Source of the DNA: JAHIYG01 sp041306075
Lineage (GTDB): Archaea > Altiarchaeota > Altiarchaeia > IMC4 > SCGC-AAA252-I15
NCBI GenBank assembly: GCA_041306075.1
Contig: JBFYKH010000027.1
Location: forward strand, 29,376-93,375
Direction of reading: 5' to 3'
DNA length: 64,000 bases
Shown here: piece after piece, positions 6,426-15,365 of the stretch
Layout of the letters: every line of letters begins with the position of its first letter
Position numbering within the stretch: the first letter of the stretch is position 1
The notes under the pieces: model-generated
Seen by the model: the letters and a program-made list of their open reading frames with translations, nothing else
What the model was told of the DNA's origin: nothing
Database searches by the model: none
Program-made: the position numbers and the translations under genes

Positions 6426-6581
6426 TTATTGGGCGCTTACGGCCTTCTTCCTGCTCTTCCGCCTTATCCTGCCGACCTTACCGCATTTGCGGCACTTGGT
6501 CGCGTCAAGCGGGTTCTTGGCGTTGCAGTGCATGCACACGCCCTTGAATAGTCTCGCCTCAGCCTCCTTGAACTTGGCCAT
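6426..6581 (-). CDS. rpl40e: 50S ribosomal protein L40e
   Basis: 51 aa. MAKFKEAEARLFKGVCMHC, then NAKNPLDATKCRKCG and a basic tail GRIRRKSRKKA. The four Cys (C-x2-C ... C-x2-C) form the zinc ribbon of L40e, which in archaea is not fused to ubiquitin. The gene starts the minus-strand run L40e, OB-fold protein, Cas4-like nuclease. Confidence 0.96.
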   Translation of the reverse strand: MAKFKEAEARLFKGVCMHCNAKNPLDATKCRKCGKVGRIRRKSRKKAVSAQ

Positions 6582-6650
6582 AATGCAGCCAATATATAGG
6601 GTGAACTCCTTAAAAACGGTAGAAGGGGGTCCGCCATCGGCCTTCCCGCC

Positions 6651-6657
6651 TTATATA
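6651..6657 (+). promoter_or_regulatory. TATA box of initiator tRNA
   Basis: TTATATA at 6651-6657 is 41 nt before the first tRNA base, which would give a leader of roughly 15-20 nt for RNase P to remove. The region between the divergent L40e gene and the tRNA holds no other strong candidate. Confidence 0.5.
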
Positions 6658-6697
6658 AGAAAACGACGTAAGATAAGACACCGTAAGGCACATAGAC

Positions 6698-6772
6698 AGC
6701 GGGGTTGAGCAGTCAGGAGTGCTCGTCGGGCTCATAACCCGAAGGTCGGTAGTTCAAATCTACCCCCCGCTA
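6698..6772 (+). tRNA. Initiator tRNA-Met (CAT)
   Basis: Acceptor AGCGGGG pairs with CCCCGCT, and discriminator A at 6772. The anticodon stem carries three consecutive G-C pairs (GGG-CTCATAA-CCC) and the first pair is A1-U72, both hallmarks of archaeal initiator rather than elongator tRNA-Met. T-arm TCGGTAG-TTCAAAT-CTACC region is normal. CCA is not encoded. Confidence 0.93.
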
Positions 6773-6794
6773 AACCGTCAAGTATTCAGGCATT

Positions 6795-8771
6795 ATGAGT
6801 AAGGTTGAGCACGCCAGATATTATTTCATCATCCTAATAGGTGTGGCTATAAGCTACACTATCGCACACTTTTGGATAATCGGGGGGGAGATACCCTGGA
6901 GGACCCCTCTGCTCCTCGTTTTCGCCGTTACGAACGCGCTCTTATGGCGGAGCATAACAGTATGGATGGCCCGGAAGTCGGGGGCTGCTTCCCTGGGGCC
7001 GCGGTCCGTGGTCGCCGGCGCTGTGGGGTTATACGCCTTAAGCATGATGTACATTCCTCCGCAGGGAAGCCTGGTGCTCGGAGGCCTGGCACGGCTGTAC
7101 ATCATGCTGTTCCTGGTGCTGTCCGGCTACGTCGCATCCTATGCCATGTATTCGTCCCTTAGGCGGATATTTCCCGAGGGCGTGTCTTCCGCCTTGCCAT
7201 CGGCAGTTATGGCGGCATCCGCCACATTCCTCCTTGTACTGTACGCGCTCAACATCTTTTCCAATGACATACTTGGGACGTACGTCACTTACGACATGGC
7301 GGTGATGGCCCTCAACCAGGTGAATGTGGGGGGTTTCATCCTGCGGTCTATGGGGCCTTTTTACCTGATGGCGTCGATCAGCATCTTCTCAACGGCATTG
7401 CTGGTGTTCTTTGGATTGTACATCCTGGTACGGAATGGACTCAGGAGTATGGATGCCAAAAACTGCGGATGGGTCAGGCTTTGGATTGTCGCGGCCATGG
7501 TCATCCCATCCATCCTGCTGACGCCTTATTCGACCGAGGTTACCGGGTCTGAGCCCCTCGTCATCCTGGCAAAATCGGCCTATGATTCTTGGGAGAATGC
7601 TCCCGGACACTCGAATGCCCTCAGGGGGATGCCGTTAATCGGCGCGAGGAGGAGCGTCCTTCTGATACAGGCGGACTCCCTGCGGGCCGGGAGCATGGGC
7701 GTGTACGGCTACGGAAGGAACACGACCCCGAACATGGACAGGCTGGCGGCCAGGGGGCTTGTCGTGGACCGGTTCTACTCGCCGCTGGGAATCAGCGAGT
7801 ACGCTATGACCTCTATAGTCACCGGCATAGACCCATGCCGCAGAAAGACAGGCTACCCCTCCCTCTTCGAGGCTATGAAACATAACGGCTACAGGACTGC
7901 GCTGTTCTCGTCTGGGGACAACAGGTGGGGGAACATGGATGAGACGATATTCGCCTCTGGGGTTGACTCGTACTTCGACTATGGGACGTACAGCGGCGGC
8001 GAAGCAAGGTCGTGGAACAGGATAGGGGGGAATATGATCGACGATGCTGAGACGGCCGCTAAGGCGATAGAATGGCTGAGGGGGCTTGACGGATCAGATG
8101 ATTTTTTCCTCTACTTTAATCCCCAGTCGGCCCACACGACCTATAACTTCAACAGGAGCGGGAGCGGCCTGTACAGCCCCTACCACTACGGGAGCGACGT
8201 GACGGGGCTGGTTGAGGCCATAAGGGAGCGGCGGCCTTCGGCGACAAACACATACGACAACTCAGTGAGGTATCTGGACGAACAGGTGGGGTATGTGCTC
8301 GAAGCGCTTGACGAGCTCAACAGGAGCGGGAGCACGGTCATAATCCTCGTCAGCGACCACGGGGAGGAGCTCATGGAGCACGGCCGCATAGGGCACGGCA
8401 CATCAGCATACGACGAGCAGTCGCGGGTCCCGTTCATCATCCATTACCCTGAGGCCAACGGGACCTCGCATACTGGCCTCGGCCAGCACGTTGATGTAAT
8501 GCCCACGCTGATGGGGGCCCTCGGAGTCGAGCTTATGCCGGGATACGATGGCGTGAACCTCCTTGCGAAGAACAGGACGCGGGCGTATTTTTGCGGCCAG
8601 GACGAGGGTGTTGTCCGGGGGGGCTACAAGTATTTACGCTCGAGGGTGGGCGGGCGGGAGCGGCTATTCAACCTGGCGGACGACCCCTCGGAGAGCCGTA
8701 ATCTCGCGGAAAGCCGCGCGGACTTGTTGGAAGAGATGAGGGCGGAGTACGAGGCGTACGCCGCCGCTTAG
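6795..8771 (+). CDS. Membrane sulfatase/phosphotransferase (alkaline phosphatase superfamily)
   Basis: 658 aa. The N-terminal third has about six to seven membrane helices. From about residue 285 comes a sulfatase-fold domain: RRSVLLIQADSLRAGSMGVYGYGR, then NTTPNMDRLAARG, a candidate nucleophile Ser/Thr in GISEYAMTSIVTG, and the metal motif LVSDHGEELMEHG. The Cys of true sulfatases (CxPSR) is missing, so it resembles lipoteichoic acid synthase or phosphoethanolamine transferase-type enzymes acting on the outer face of the membrane. Substrate unknown; surface polymer or lipid-head-group modification is likely. It begins 23 nt after the initiator tRNA. Confidence 0.8.
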   Translation: MSKVEHARYYFIILIGVAISYTIAHFWIIGGEIPWRTPLLLVFAVTNALLWRSITVWMARKSGAASLGPRSVVAGAVGLYALSMMYIPPQGSLVLGGLARLYIMLFLVLSGYVASYAMYSSLRRIFPEGVSSALPSAVMAASATFLLVLYALNIFSNDILGTYVTYDMAVMALNQVNVGGFILRSMGPFYLMASISIFSTALLVFFGLYILVRNGLRSMDAKNCGWVRLWIVAAMVIPSILLTPYSTEVTGSEPLVILAKSAYDSWENAPGHSNALRGMPLIGARRSVLLIQADSLRAGSMGVYGYGRNTTPNMDRLAARGLVVDRFYSPLGISEYAMTSIVTGIDPCRRKTGYPSLFEAMKHNGYRTALFSSGDNRWGNMDETIFASGVDSYFDYGTYSGGEARSWNRIGGNMIDDAETAAKAIEWLRGLDGSDDFFLYFNPQSAHTTYNFNRSGSGLYSPYHYGSDVTGLVEAIRERRPSATNTYDNSVRYLDEQVGYVLEALDELNRSGSTVIILVSDHGEELMEHGRIGHGTSAYDEQSRVPFIIHYPEANGTSHTGLGQHVDVMPTLMGALGVELMPGYDGVNLLAKNRTRAYFCGQDEGVVRGGYKYLRSRVGGRERLFNLADDPSESRNLAESRADLLEEMRAEYEAYAAA

Positions 8772-8948
8772 CAGGACGCCGTATGTGATTTCCGGGGGAG
8801 TTTCCGCAGTGGCAGCGGCTTCTTAGCCCGGTATTCGAGGGGGTCGAGGAGCGGGAGGGGTCGCGGCCGGCTTTGCGCTGCCTTTCCATGCCGGATGATG
8901 CGCAGGATACGCTCTAGCTTATATCTTCCCTTTAGAATAGTTACTAGT

Positions 8949-10394
8949 ATGTTCTGGTCTGATGAGGGGGAGTTGCCCAGGATACACGGCAGCCTTGAGC
9001 TGAAGATACAGATTGTCCTCCTCGCCGCGGTGACTGCGATACTCGGCTCCATAGGCTTCATACTCCTGCCGCTATTGTACACCGAACGGGACCCCGTGGC
9101 ATCCATAATATTCGCATGCCTCCTCGTGGTGTCGAGCGTCTTCCTCGGCGGGTCGCTGGTGTTCGCGTACTACAAGATGAGGGTCGGCGCCGAGGCGAGG
9201 ACGTACGCGGAGGAGATGCTCGAGCACGCACTCCGCGACGGGATGGACGCTGCGCTCGCGGAGCAGAAGAACAGGTACTCGGAGCTCCTCGCAAGGGAGC
9301 GGGGGGAGCTCGTCGAACGGCTTGAGAGGGAGAAGAAGCAGTACACCGACGGATTGAAGGCGGAGTTCGACAGGAGGCTGGACGAGGAGGAGAAGGAGTT
9401 CATAGAGTCCCACAGGAGGGAGTACGAGGCCAAGCTCGGGCAGGAGCGGCAGAGGTACATGGAGGAGCTGAGGGTGGAGTTCGACAGGAAGCTGGACGCG
9501 GAGAGGCGCAGCATACTGTCGGAGGCCGGAGGCGAGTTCGACAGGCGACTCGGGGCCGAGCGGGACACCGCCATGGAGGAGGCCCGGCGGGAGATGGAGA
9601 AGGCCCTCCAGGAGGACAAGAGGAGGTACATGGACGCCCTCAGGGAGGAGTACGACAGGAGGCTCGAGGAGGAGAGGCGGCAGTACGAGGAGCGGGCGGG
9701 GAAGGAGCTTGAACGGCAGATGTGGGATGAGAGGAGGGCCTACTCCGAGCAGGCGAGCCGCGACCTGAACGAGAAGCTGGAGGGCGAGAGGCGCTCCTAC
9801 ATGGAGGGCCTCGTCAGGGATTTCGAGTCGTGGAAGAGGAATTTCGCGGAGGGCTTCAGGAGGGAGATGGAGTGGGGCGCGGTGAAGCCGAAGCCTCCCG
9901 AGAAGCCGGCCGCCAGGGAGGAGAAACAGGCCGCTATTGTGGAGGAGAAACAGGTCAAGGAGTCGACGGTGGACGAGATATTCGGCAGGGTTGAGGAGGA
10001 GGCGAAGGCCAGGCCTGCACCCGTGAATCTCGCTGGACTCGCGGCCGGGGACATGCTGGAGGCGGCGGTGAACCACCTGCACGGAGCGGCCTACGGGGCG
10101 AAGGTCACGTTCACGAACGCTAAGACTGGGAAGTACTTCAGCCTCGTGAGGAAGGCGAACAGGGAGGTGCAGTTGGAGGCGCCAATAGAGAACGTCGCCA
10201 TCAAGGCGAGGCTGATGCTCAGGGAAAACGCGGCGGTGAACAGACTCGTCTTCGAGAAGACAGTCGACGCCGTCAAGGTGACGTTCCAGGGAGACGCGGA
10301 CTACGCCGCAAAGAGGCTGGGGGAGGCTGTGGAAATAGCGTTCGGCGAAGGCTTGGACGCCCTCAAGCTTCAGGCGGATGCGAAGGATATGTAG
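8949..10394 (+). CDS. Membrane-anchored coiled-coil protein with 19-residue repeats
   Basis: 481 aa from ATG 8949. TTATAT at 8919-8924 is about 27 nt upstream, supporting this start over ATG 8895. Two helices (about residues 20-85) anchor it. Residues about 95-310 are a continuous charged coiled coil in which at least eight units of 19 residues repeat (consensus Y-M-E-x-L-R-x-E-F-D-R-R-L-x-E-E-R-R-x). A linker rich in Glu/Lys/Pro leads to a C-terminal domain of about 120 residues (GDMLEAAVNHLHGAAYGAK onward) that I do not recognise. Probably cytoplasmic rod with a cell-shape or scaffold role. Confidence 0.75.
   Translation: MFWSDEGELPRIHGSLELKIQIVLLAAVTAILGSIGFILLPLLYTERDPVASIIFACLLVVSSVFLGGSLVFAYYKMRVGAEARTYAEEMLEHALRDGMDAALAEQKNRYSELLARERGELVERLEREKKQYTDGLKAEFDRRLDEEEKEFIESHRREYEAKLGQERQRYMEELRVEFDRKLDAERRSILSEAGGEFDRRLGAERDTAMEEARREMEKALQEDKRRYMDALREEYDRRLEEERRQYEERAGKELERQMWDERRAYSEQASRDLNEKLEGERRSYMEGLVRDFESWKRNFAEGFRREMEWGAVKPKPPEKPAAREEKQAAIVEEKQVKESTVDEIFGRVEEEAKARPAPVNLAGLAAGDMLEAAVNHLHGAAYGAKVTFTNAKTGKYFSLVRKANREVQLEAPIENVAIKARLMLRENAAVNRLVFEKTVDAVKVTFQGDADYAAKRLGEAVEIAFGEGLDALKLQADAKDM
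9300..9810 (+). repeat. 57-nt coding repeats (19-residue coiled-coil units)
   Basis: About eight consecutive 19-residue units, for example YMEELRVEFDRKLDAERRS and YMDALREEYDRRLEEERRQ. Each starts with an aromatic or aliphatic residue and ends with E-R-R. Nineteen residues over five turns (3.8 per turn) differs from the usual heptad. Confidence 0.7.
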
Positions 10395-10430
10395 CTGTTT
10401 CGGCGGCGGCCGAAAGAAACTGTCGCAGGG

Positions 10431-10437
10431 TATATAT
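10431..10437 (+). promoter_or_regulatory. TATA box of DUF3160 lipoprotein gene
   Basis: TATATAT at 10431-10437 lies 22-28 nt before ATG 10459, predicting a leaderless transcript from that ATG and excluding the longer frame from 10378. Confidence 0.5.
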
Positions 10438-10458
10438 GCCCGTTACCATTCATTTAAC

Positions 10459-13083
10459 ATGAGGGTTTTGTGGCTGTGTCTGGCATTGATTGCGCTCGCC
10501 TGCGGCTGCATCTATACGCAGGGGGGCGACGCCCCGGCCGAGACCATCCCCAGCCCGGGCGTTACGACGACCGTCCGGGCGCCTGAGACGACGGTGCCGG
10601 CGCCCGCGAGCACGATCGGGCCAGTCGCCGCCAAAGACTCCGCCCCGGATTTCTCAGGATACTATGCGTACAGTAAACCGGCGTATTCGCCGAAGGTGCC
10701 GGGATACGCCCTGCCCCTGACGCCGTCCGGGATAGCGAACTACGATGATGTGAAGCCCAAGCTTCTGCTCACGGACGACGCCCGCCTGCTGGCGAACGGC
10801 TTCGCCGTAGTCCGGAACCCGTACGACCCCGCCGAGGAGGACATAACGGCCATGTACAAGAGTCTCAAGGACGACGGGGTGCCGGTGTTCGTGACCGCCG
10901 ACAGCCTCCTCCACCTTTACCACATACAGTTCGACGAGTCGCTCAGGCGAATCGAGGAGAGGCAGTTCTACGACATGGCTTGGAACCTCTCCAGGCGGCT
11001 CGCGGACGCGAACATCAGGGGCTACGGTTCCGCGTCGGGCGAGGAGAAGGAGGCCTACAGGAGGAACATCGCATACTTCACCGTGGCCTTGAGCCTCCTG
11101 GAGCCGAAGGCCGGCCAGTACTGCGAGGATGGCGACTGGGAGTGCCGCGGCTCAGGGGAGAGATTCGACAGGGCAGAGTACGAAAAATACGCCCTGAGGG
11201 GCTACCCATGCTGCATATCGGATAGCAGGGAGGTGAAGTGCGAGGCGTGCGAGTACCCGGTGCAGGGCGACGTGAACTGGGAGCTTGCGCTCATCCGCGC
11301 CCACGAAGGCTTTGGCGAGTCGCCGATTTTCGCCTACAAGGAGGACTACAGCCAGTACCTGCCGCGCGGCCACTACACGAGGAGCGAGAAGCTGAGGAAC
11401 TACTTCATGGCGATGATGTGGTACGGGAGGATGAGCTTCCTCCTGAAGGGGAGCGACATAGTCTCCGGGGAGGATGCGAGGATACAGACCCGGCAGGCGA
11501 GCCTCATCGCATCGCAGCTTTCGAACGACCCTGAGGCCAAAGCCATGTGGGACAGGATATACGGCGTCACAGCCTTCTACGTCGGATTCTCAGACGACCT
11601 CGGCCCCTACGAGTACAGGGAGGCGGCGAACAATGTGTTCGGCGGCCGGGCGGACCTGTCCGGGGACGGCTACGCGAAATTGAAGGCCGAGCTCGCCGCT
11701 TACAGAAGCCCGAGGATATACGGGGGCACGGGCGACTGCCTCATCATGCCGCCCTTCAAGCCCGATGACGCGGACAAATGCCTCGAGTCTACGAAGGGCT
11801 TCAGGCTCATGGGCCAGAGGTTCATCCCGGACAGCTACATGTTCTCCGAACTGGTCTTCCCCTACACCGGCAGATACACGGGAGAAGGCGGCGCCTTCAC
11901 GGCCTGCATGACCGATGCAGGCGTAGTCAGATGCTTCCCCCGCGGCCTCGACGCGATGGCCCTCCTAGGCTCGAAGAGGGCGGCGGACATACTCGTTGAG
12001 TCGGGGGACGCCGACTATGCGAACTACTCTGGCGTTTACTCGGCGCTTGACGTGGAGTTCGGCAGCTTCACGGAGGCCGAGTGGAACAGGAACCTGTACT
12101 GGAGCTGGCTTTACGCCCTGAAGCCGCTCCTGGCCGAGTACGGAGAAGGATACCCGACGTTCATGCAGTCGGAGGCGTGGCAGGAGAAGGAGCTGACGAC
12201 GGCCCTGGCCTCGTGGACGGAGCTCAGGCACGACACGATACTTTACGCGAAGCAGAGCTACACCATGAGGGCGACTGGCATGCCGTACATCCCCCCCGAG
12301 AAGCCGGTGGTCGGCTACGTGGAGCCCCTGCCAGAGTTCTACGGGAGGCTCCTGGCGCTCTCGAAGATGACGGACAGGGGGCTCACGGAGATGGGCGTCC
12401 TCGACGGGGAGGCGAAGGGCAGGCTGGAGAGGCTCGAGGGCATACTCGCGAGGCTGCAGGATATCTCAGTCGACGAGCTCGAGGACAGGGAGCTCACCGA
12501 GGACGACTACGCGTTCATCAAAAACTTCGGCGAAGGGCTGAACGGCGTCATAGCCGACGTCGACGAGAAGGCGAAGAAGACGACGATAGTCGCGGACGTC
12601 CACACCGACTCGAACACCCTGAGCGTCCTGGAGGAGGGCGTCGGCTACGTCGACATGATGCTTGTCGCCTACAGGGTGCCCGACGGCAGGGTGCTCCTCG
12701 GGGCCGGCCCCGTCTTCTCGTACTACGAGTTCAAGCAGCCGATGGCCGACAGGCTCACGGACGAGAAGTGGAGGGAGATTCTAGCATCCGACCCGCCGTC
12801 CAGGCCGGAGTGGCTGATGGAGGGGGATGCGGGCGGAACAGCCGGGGGCGAATGCTCCTCCGACCAGGACTGCGCCAGGGGCGGCTGCTCCGGCACCGTC
12901 TGCGCCGCCAAGGAAGAGGCAGCGGACACAATCACCACCTGTGAATGGCGGCCGCAGTACGAGTGCTACAGGACGGCGAAGTGCGGCTGCTTCGACGGCA
13001 GGTGCGGGTGGCTGCAGACGGGGGAGTTCCAGTCATGCCTTGCAGGAAAAGGCGTTCGCATGCGCGAGCCGGAGGGCGCCTGA
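10459..13083 (+). CDS. DUF3160 lipoprotein with C-terminal eight-cysteine cluster
   Basis: 874 aa. A lipoprotein signal peptide (MRVLWLCLALIALACGC, lipobox ALAC/CGC near residue 15-17) leads to a Pro/Thr-rich tether of about 50 residues. The large DUF3160 domain follows, recognised by FVTADSLLHLYHIQFDESLRRIEERQFYD... and the long helical body ending GAGPVFSYYEF. The final 70 residues hold a separate Cys-rich module (CSSDQDCARGGCSGTVC ... CGCFDGRCGW) of the eight-cysteine-cluster type seen on archaeal surface proteins. Anchored outside the cell; activity unknown. One nt separates its stop from the HTH-membrane gene, so they form an operon. Confidence 0.85.
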   Translation: MRVLWLCLALIALACGCIYTQGGDAPAETIPSPGVTTTVRAPETTVPAPASTIGPVAAKDSAPDFSGYYAYSKPAYSPKVPGYALPLTPSGIANYDDVKPKLLLTDDARLLANGFAVVRNPYDPAEEDITAMYKSLKDDGVPVFVTADSLLHLYHIQFDESLRRIEERQFYDMAWNLSRRLADANIRGYGSASGEEKEAYRRNIAYFTVALSLLEPKAGQYCEDGDWECRGSGERFDRAEYEKYALRGYPCCISDSREVKCEACEYPVQGDVNWELALIRAHEGFGESPIFAYKEDYSQYLPRGHYTRSEKLRNYFMAMMWYGRMSFLLKGSDIVSGEDARIQTRQASLIASQLSNDPEAKAMWDRIYGVTAFYVGFSDDLGPYEYREAANNVFGGRADLSGDGYAKLKAELAAYRSPRIYGGTGDCLIMPPFKPDDADKCLESTKGFRLMGQRFIPDSYMFSELVFPYTGRYTGEGGAFTACMTDAGVVRCFPRGLDAMALLGSKRAADILVESGDADYANYSGVYSALDVEFGSFTEAEWNRNLYWSWLYALKPLLAEYGEGYPTFMQSEAWQEKELTTALASWTELRHDTILYAKQSYTMRATGMPYIPPEKPVVGYVEPLPEFYGRLLALSKMTDRGLTEMGVLDGEAKGRLERLEGILARLQDISVDELEDRELTEDDYAFIKNFGEGLNGVIADVDEKAKKTTIVADVHTDSNTLSVLEEGVGYVDMMLVAYRVPDGRVLLGAGPVFSYYEFKQPMADRLTDEKWREILASDPPSRPEWLMEGDAGGTAGGECSSDQDCARGGCSGTVCAAKEEAADTITTCEWRPQYECYRTAKCGCFDGRCGWLQTGEFQSCLAGKGVRMREPEGA

Positions 13084-13084
13084 G

Positions 13085-13843
13085 ATGGGAGACAAGATAA
13101 CCCTCGACCGCGAGACGTTCAAGGCCCTGGCCGCTGACACCAGGGTCGACATACTGAAGAAGATTGCAGAGCGGAAGCTGACGCTCACGGACCTGTCCGG
13201 CGACATGGGGATGAGCCCCTCCACCATCAAGGAGCACCTGGACCGGCTCGTCGAAGTCGGCCTCATAGAGCCGGACGAGCGTGGGATGAAATGGAAGTAC
13301 TACACGCTCACCGAGAAGGGCAGGAACATCGTGAGCCCGAACGAGACCAAGGTGTGGATACTCCTCGGGACCAGCCTGCTCATCATGTTCGGCGCCCTCC
13401 TGTCGACTGCGTGGCAGCTCGCCGGCGCCGGCGTCATGGAGTCCCGGGCCCCAGGCTCAGCCGAGGTTATAGTGCTCGCCGAGCCCCCGAGGACCGACCT
13501 CCTCTTGGCGGCGAGGAAGGATGCTGCTGCACTGGAGGCCGCGCCGAAAATGCTCAGGTCCGCAAGCGGCGCCGGCACGGACGAGACGGGAGACTTGAGG
13601 CTAGAGGAGGCCCGGGAGACGGATGAAGCCAATGCGTCGGCGGAGGCCGTGCAACTGATGGTCGCCGCCGCGCCCGCAGGCGGCGGCGAATCCGCATCCG
13701 GAGTATACGCCGGCGAGGACAGGCTCCGCGCCCGGGATGGAGGCGGAAGCCCGGTGGTCGAGGCCATCGTCTTCCTCGCCTCAGCGACGGTGGCGCTAGC
13801 CTGCATCGTCCGCATATTCAAGGCAAGGGCGGTCAGCCTCTGA
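13085..13843 (+). CDS. Winged-HTH regulator with two membrane helices
   Basis: 252 aa. Residues 1-80 are an ArsR-like winged helix (LAADTRVDILKKIAERK, MSPSTIKEHLDRLVEVGLI, YYTLTEKG). A membrane helix follows at about 90-112, then a low-complexity loop of about 110 residues rich in Ala, Glu and Gly, and a second helix near the C-terminus (VVEAIVFLASATVALACIV). It looks like a one-component membrane-bound transcription factor whose outer loop could sense the envelope. ATG 13085 directly follows the DUF3160 stop; in the same frame an open stretch extends upstream but is only overlap with that gene. The 3' end overlaps the convergent gene by 11 nt. Confidence 0.85.
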   Translation: MGDKITLDRETFKALAADTRVDILKKIAERKLTLTDLSGDMGMSPSTIKEHLDRLVEVGLIEPDERGMKWKYYTLTEKGRNIVSPNETKVWILLGTSLLIMFGALLSTAWQLAGAGVMESRAPGSAEVIVLAEPPRTDLLLAARKDAAALEAAPKMLRSASGAGTDETGDLRLEEARETDEANASAEAVQLMVAAAPAGGGESASGVYAGEDRLRARDGGGSPVVEAIVFLASATVALACIVRIFKARAVSL

Positions 13844-14585
13844 CTACCGCCGACGCCCCCGGGTCGAACGGGTTCAGCCGCATCGCGAGCGAGAAAAGGT
13901 AGGGGTAGTTGTTCTTGAGGTGCCGCATGTACGCCGCCCACTCCACGACTATGAGGCCGTAGACGCGTTTGACGTCGTTGTGTATGTGGTCCAGGTCCGC
14001 CTGCGGCAGCGACGACAGGTCCTCCCGGTTGTCGAGCTCCTCCGCCAGGTGGAACACCGCCTTCAGGAGGTCTGTGAACGTCTCGTGCTCTAGCAGGTTC
14101 GGGTTCTCGGACAGGCGCATCAGGAACTCCCTCTTCGAGTGGAGGTACGCCTTCATGACGCGCAAGTCCATGGCGCAGCGGTCTATGCCGTATTTGTAGG
14201 CCTTGAGCCTGCCGGCCATGCGCTCGAATTCGGCGTCGCTCCAAGTGTCCCGCACGAGAAGGTCCCGGCGTATGTCGCCGAGCTCCGGGTCGCATTCCGA
14301 GAACGTCCGCATCAGCTTCGTCCCCATCTCCGAGAAGAAGAGGCCGATGACCATGTTCACCTTCTCGAGGCGGTCCCTGCGCTCCCGTTCAGCGAGGACG
14401 CGGTCCACGAGGAATGTCACCAGGAGGACCTGGATGGGCAGGAAGGCCAGGTCCTCGAGCGAGAATATCCCTATGTGGTGCGGGTCCCGGTACACGAGGT
14501 AGTGGGCCCCGTACAGGAGGACGGACGACGCAAGCAACGCGATGCCGAACCGCACCTGCCAGTCCTGAGCCTTCAGAGAATCCAC
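13833..14585 (-). CDS. Conserved membrane protein with helical cytoplasmic domain
   Basis: 250 aa. Two helices near the N-terminus (about 13-28 and 45-62, the second with FLPIQVLLVTFLVDRVLAE) precede a long soluble alpha-helical region (about 65-230). That region has conserved-looking stretches FSEMGTKLMRTFSECDPE and WAAYMRHLKNNYPYLFSLAMRLNPF. Proteins of this layout occur in methanogens and other archaea without a known role; I cannot name the family. It is convergent with the HTH-membrane gene and 49 nt from the downstream family member on the same strand. Confidence 0.7.
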   Translation of the reverse strand: MDSLKAQDWQVRFGIALLASSVLLYGAHYLVYRDPHHIGIFSLEDLAFLPIQVLLVTFLVDRVLAERERRDRLEKVNMVIGLFFSEMGTKLMRTFSECDPELGDIRRDLLVRDTWSDAEFERMAGRLKAYKYGIDRCAMDLRVMKAYLHSKREFLMRLSENPNLLEHETFTDLLKAVFHLAEELDNREDLSSLPQADLDHIHNDVKRVYGLIVVEWAAYMRHLKNNYPYLFSLAMRLNPFDPGASAVVRG

Positions 14586-14633
14586 CCAGGATATAATTGT
14601 CTCATGGCTTTTTAAACCGCTTCAAGGGAGGCG

Positions 14634-15365
14634 TCATCGCGCGAACCTCCTGAGAGGGGGGAGGGGGATGGCGTCGTCCCCCTGCCGCTCCAGCTGGAGT
14701 ATCCTCCGGAGCCAGTTGTGGTCCTCGGCCAACTCGATGCCGCGGCCTCCGAGCCGCGCCTTCTCGGGCTCCGCCGACATGAGCCGCCAGTCCTCTTGCG
14801 AGAGCTCCGTCTCCACGCCGACGCTCCGCATGTTGTAGTGGAGGAGGAGTATGCCGCGGCCGTAGCCCTTCGCCCGGTCGCTGGCGAGCTGCCCGGCCAT
14901 GGCCTTACGGTCCTTCCCCGCGGCCTCGGCGTCCACGCCGAGCTCCGCCAGCCACCGGTGCATCTGCGCGATATTGTAGCCGGGATTCTTCGTGGAACGC
15001 AGCGAATCCAATGCCGAGAGCATGAGCCGGGCATCGTCCGCGGATGGTTTCCCGGCTAGGCCGACATGTTTCAAGTCGGCTAGCATGCCGGCGAGCGGGA
15101 AGCCTTCGCCGCGCGAGCGGTACCCGCCTGTGCACTCGGCGAACATCCTCCCGTCCCCTTCGGCTTTTGGGGCCTCGTGCCCCATCTCCGCCATGCATCG
15201 GAGAATCTTGGCCGCGCCGATGCCGTACCCGTCCTTCCTGCATCCGGCGAGGTTCTCCTCTACGGCGAGCTGGTCGTCCTGGGTGAACTCCAGGGCCTGG
15301 AACCTGAACGAGCCTGGCGGGTTCATGAGGGGCTGCATCCGGAAGCCTGCGAGCCTGACTGTCAT
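14634..15365 (-). CDS. PLL-PP / PLKRF helical-repeat family protein, member 2
   Basis: 243 aa. N-terminal box FRMQPLMNPPG (residues 8-18) and C-terminal box LPPLRRFAR. Between them, four to five degenerate 40-residue units can be traced, best at DARLMLSALDSLRS...IAQMHRWLAELGV and DRKAMAGQLASDRAKGYGRG...LLHYNMRSVGV. Third and last gene of a head-to-tail triplet (16854 to 14634); the overlap with the previous stop is 4 nt (ATGA), indicating translational coupling. Cytosolic, function unknown. Confidence 0.83.
   Translation of the reverse strand: MTVRLAGFRMQPLMNPPGSFRFQALEFTQDDQLAVEENLAGCRKDGYGIGAAKILRCMAEMGHEAPKAEGDGRMFAECTGGYRSRGEGFPLAGMLADLKHVGLAGKPSADDARLMLSALDSLRSTKNPGYNIAQMHRWLAELGVDAEAAGKDRKAMAGQLASDRAKGYGRGILLLHYNMRSVGVETELSQEDWRLMSAEPEKARLGGRGIELAEDHNWLRRILQLERQGDDAIPLPPLRRFAR

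Noticed and set aside
9072..10082. 336-aa minus-strand open frame opposite the coiled-coil gene
   Set aside because: Leu/Pro-rich product mirrors the GAG/AGG codon repeats of the coiled coil; not a gene.
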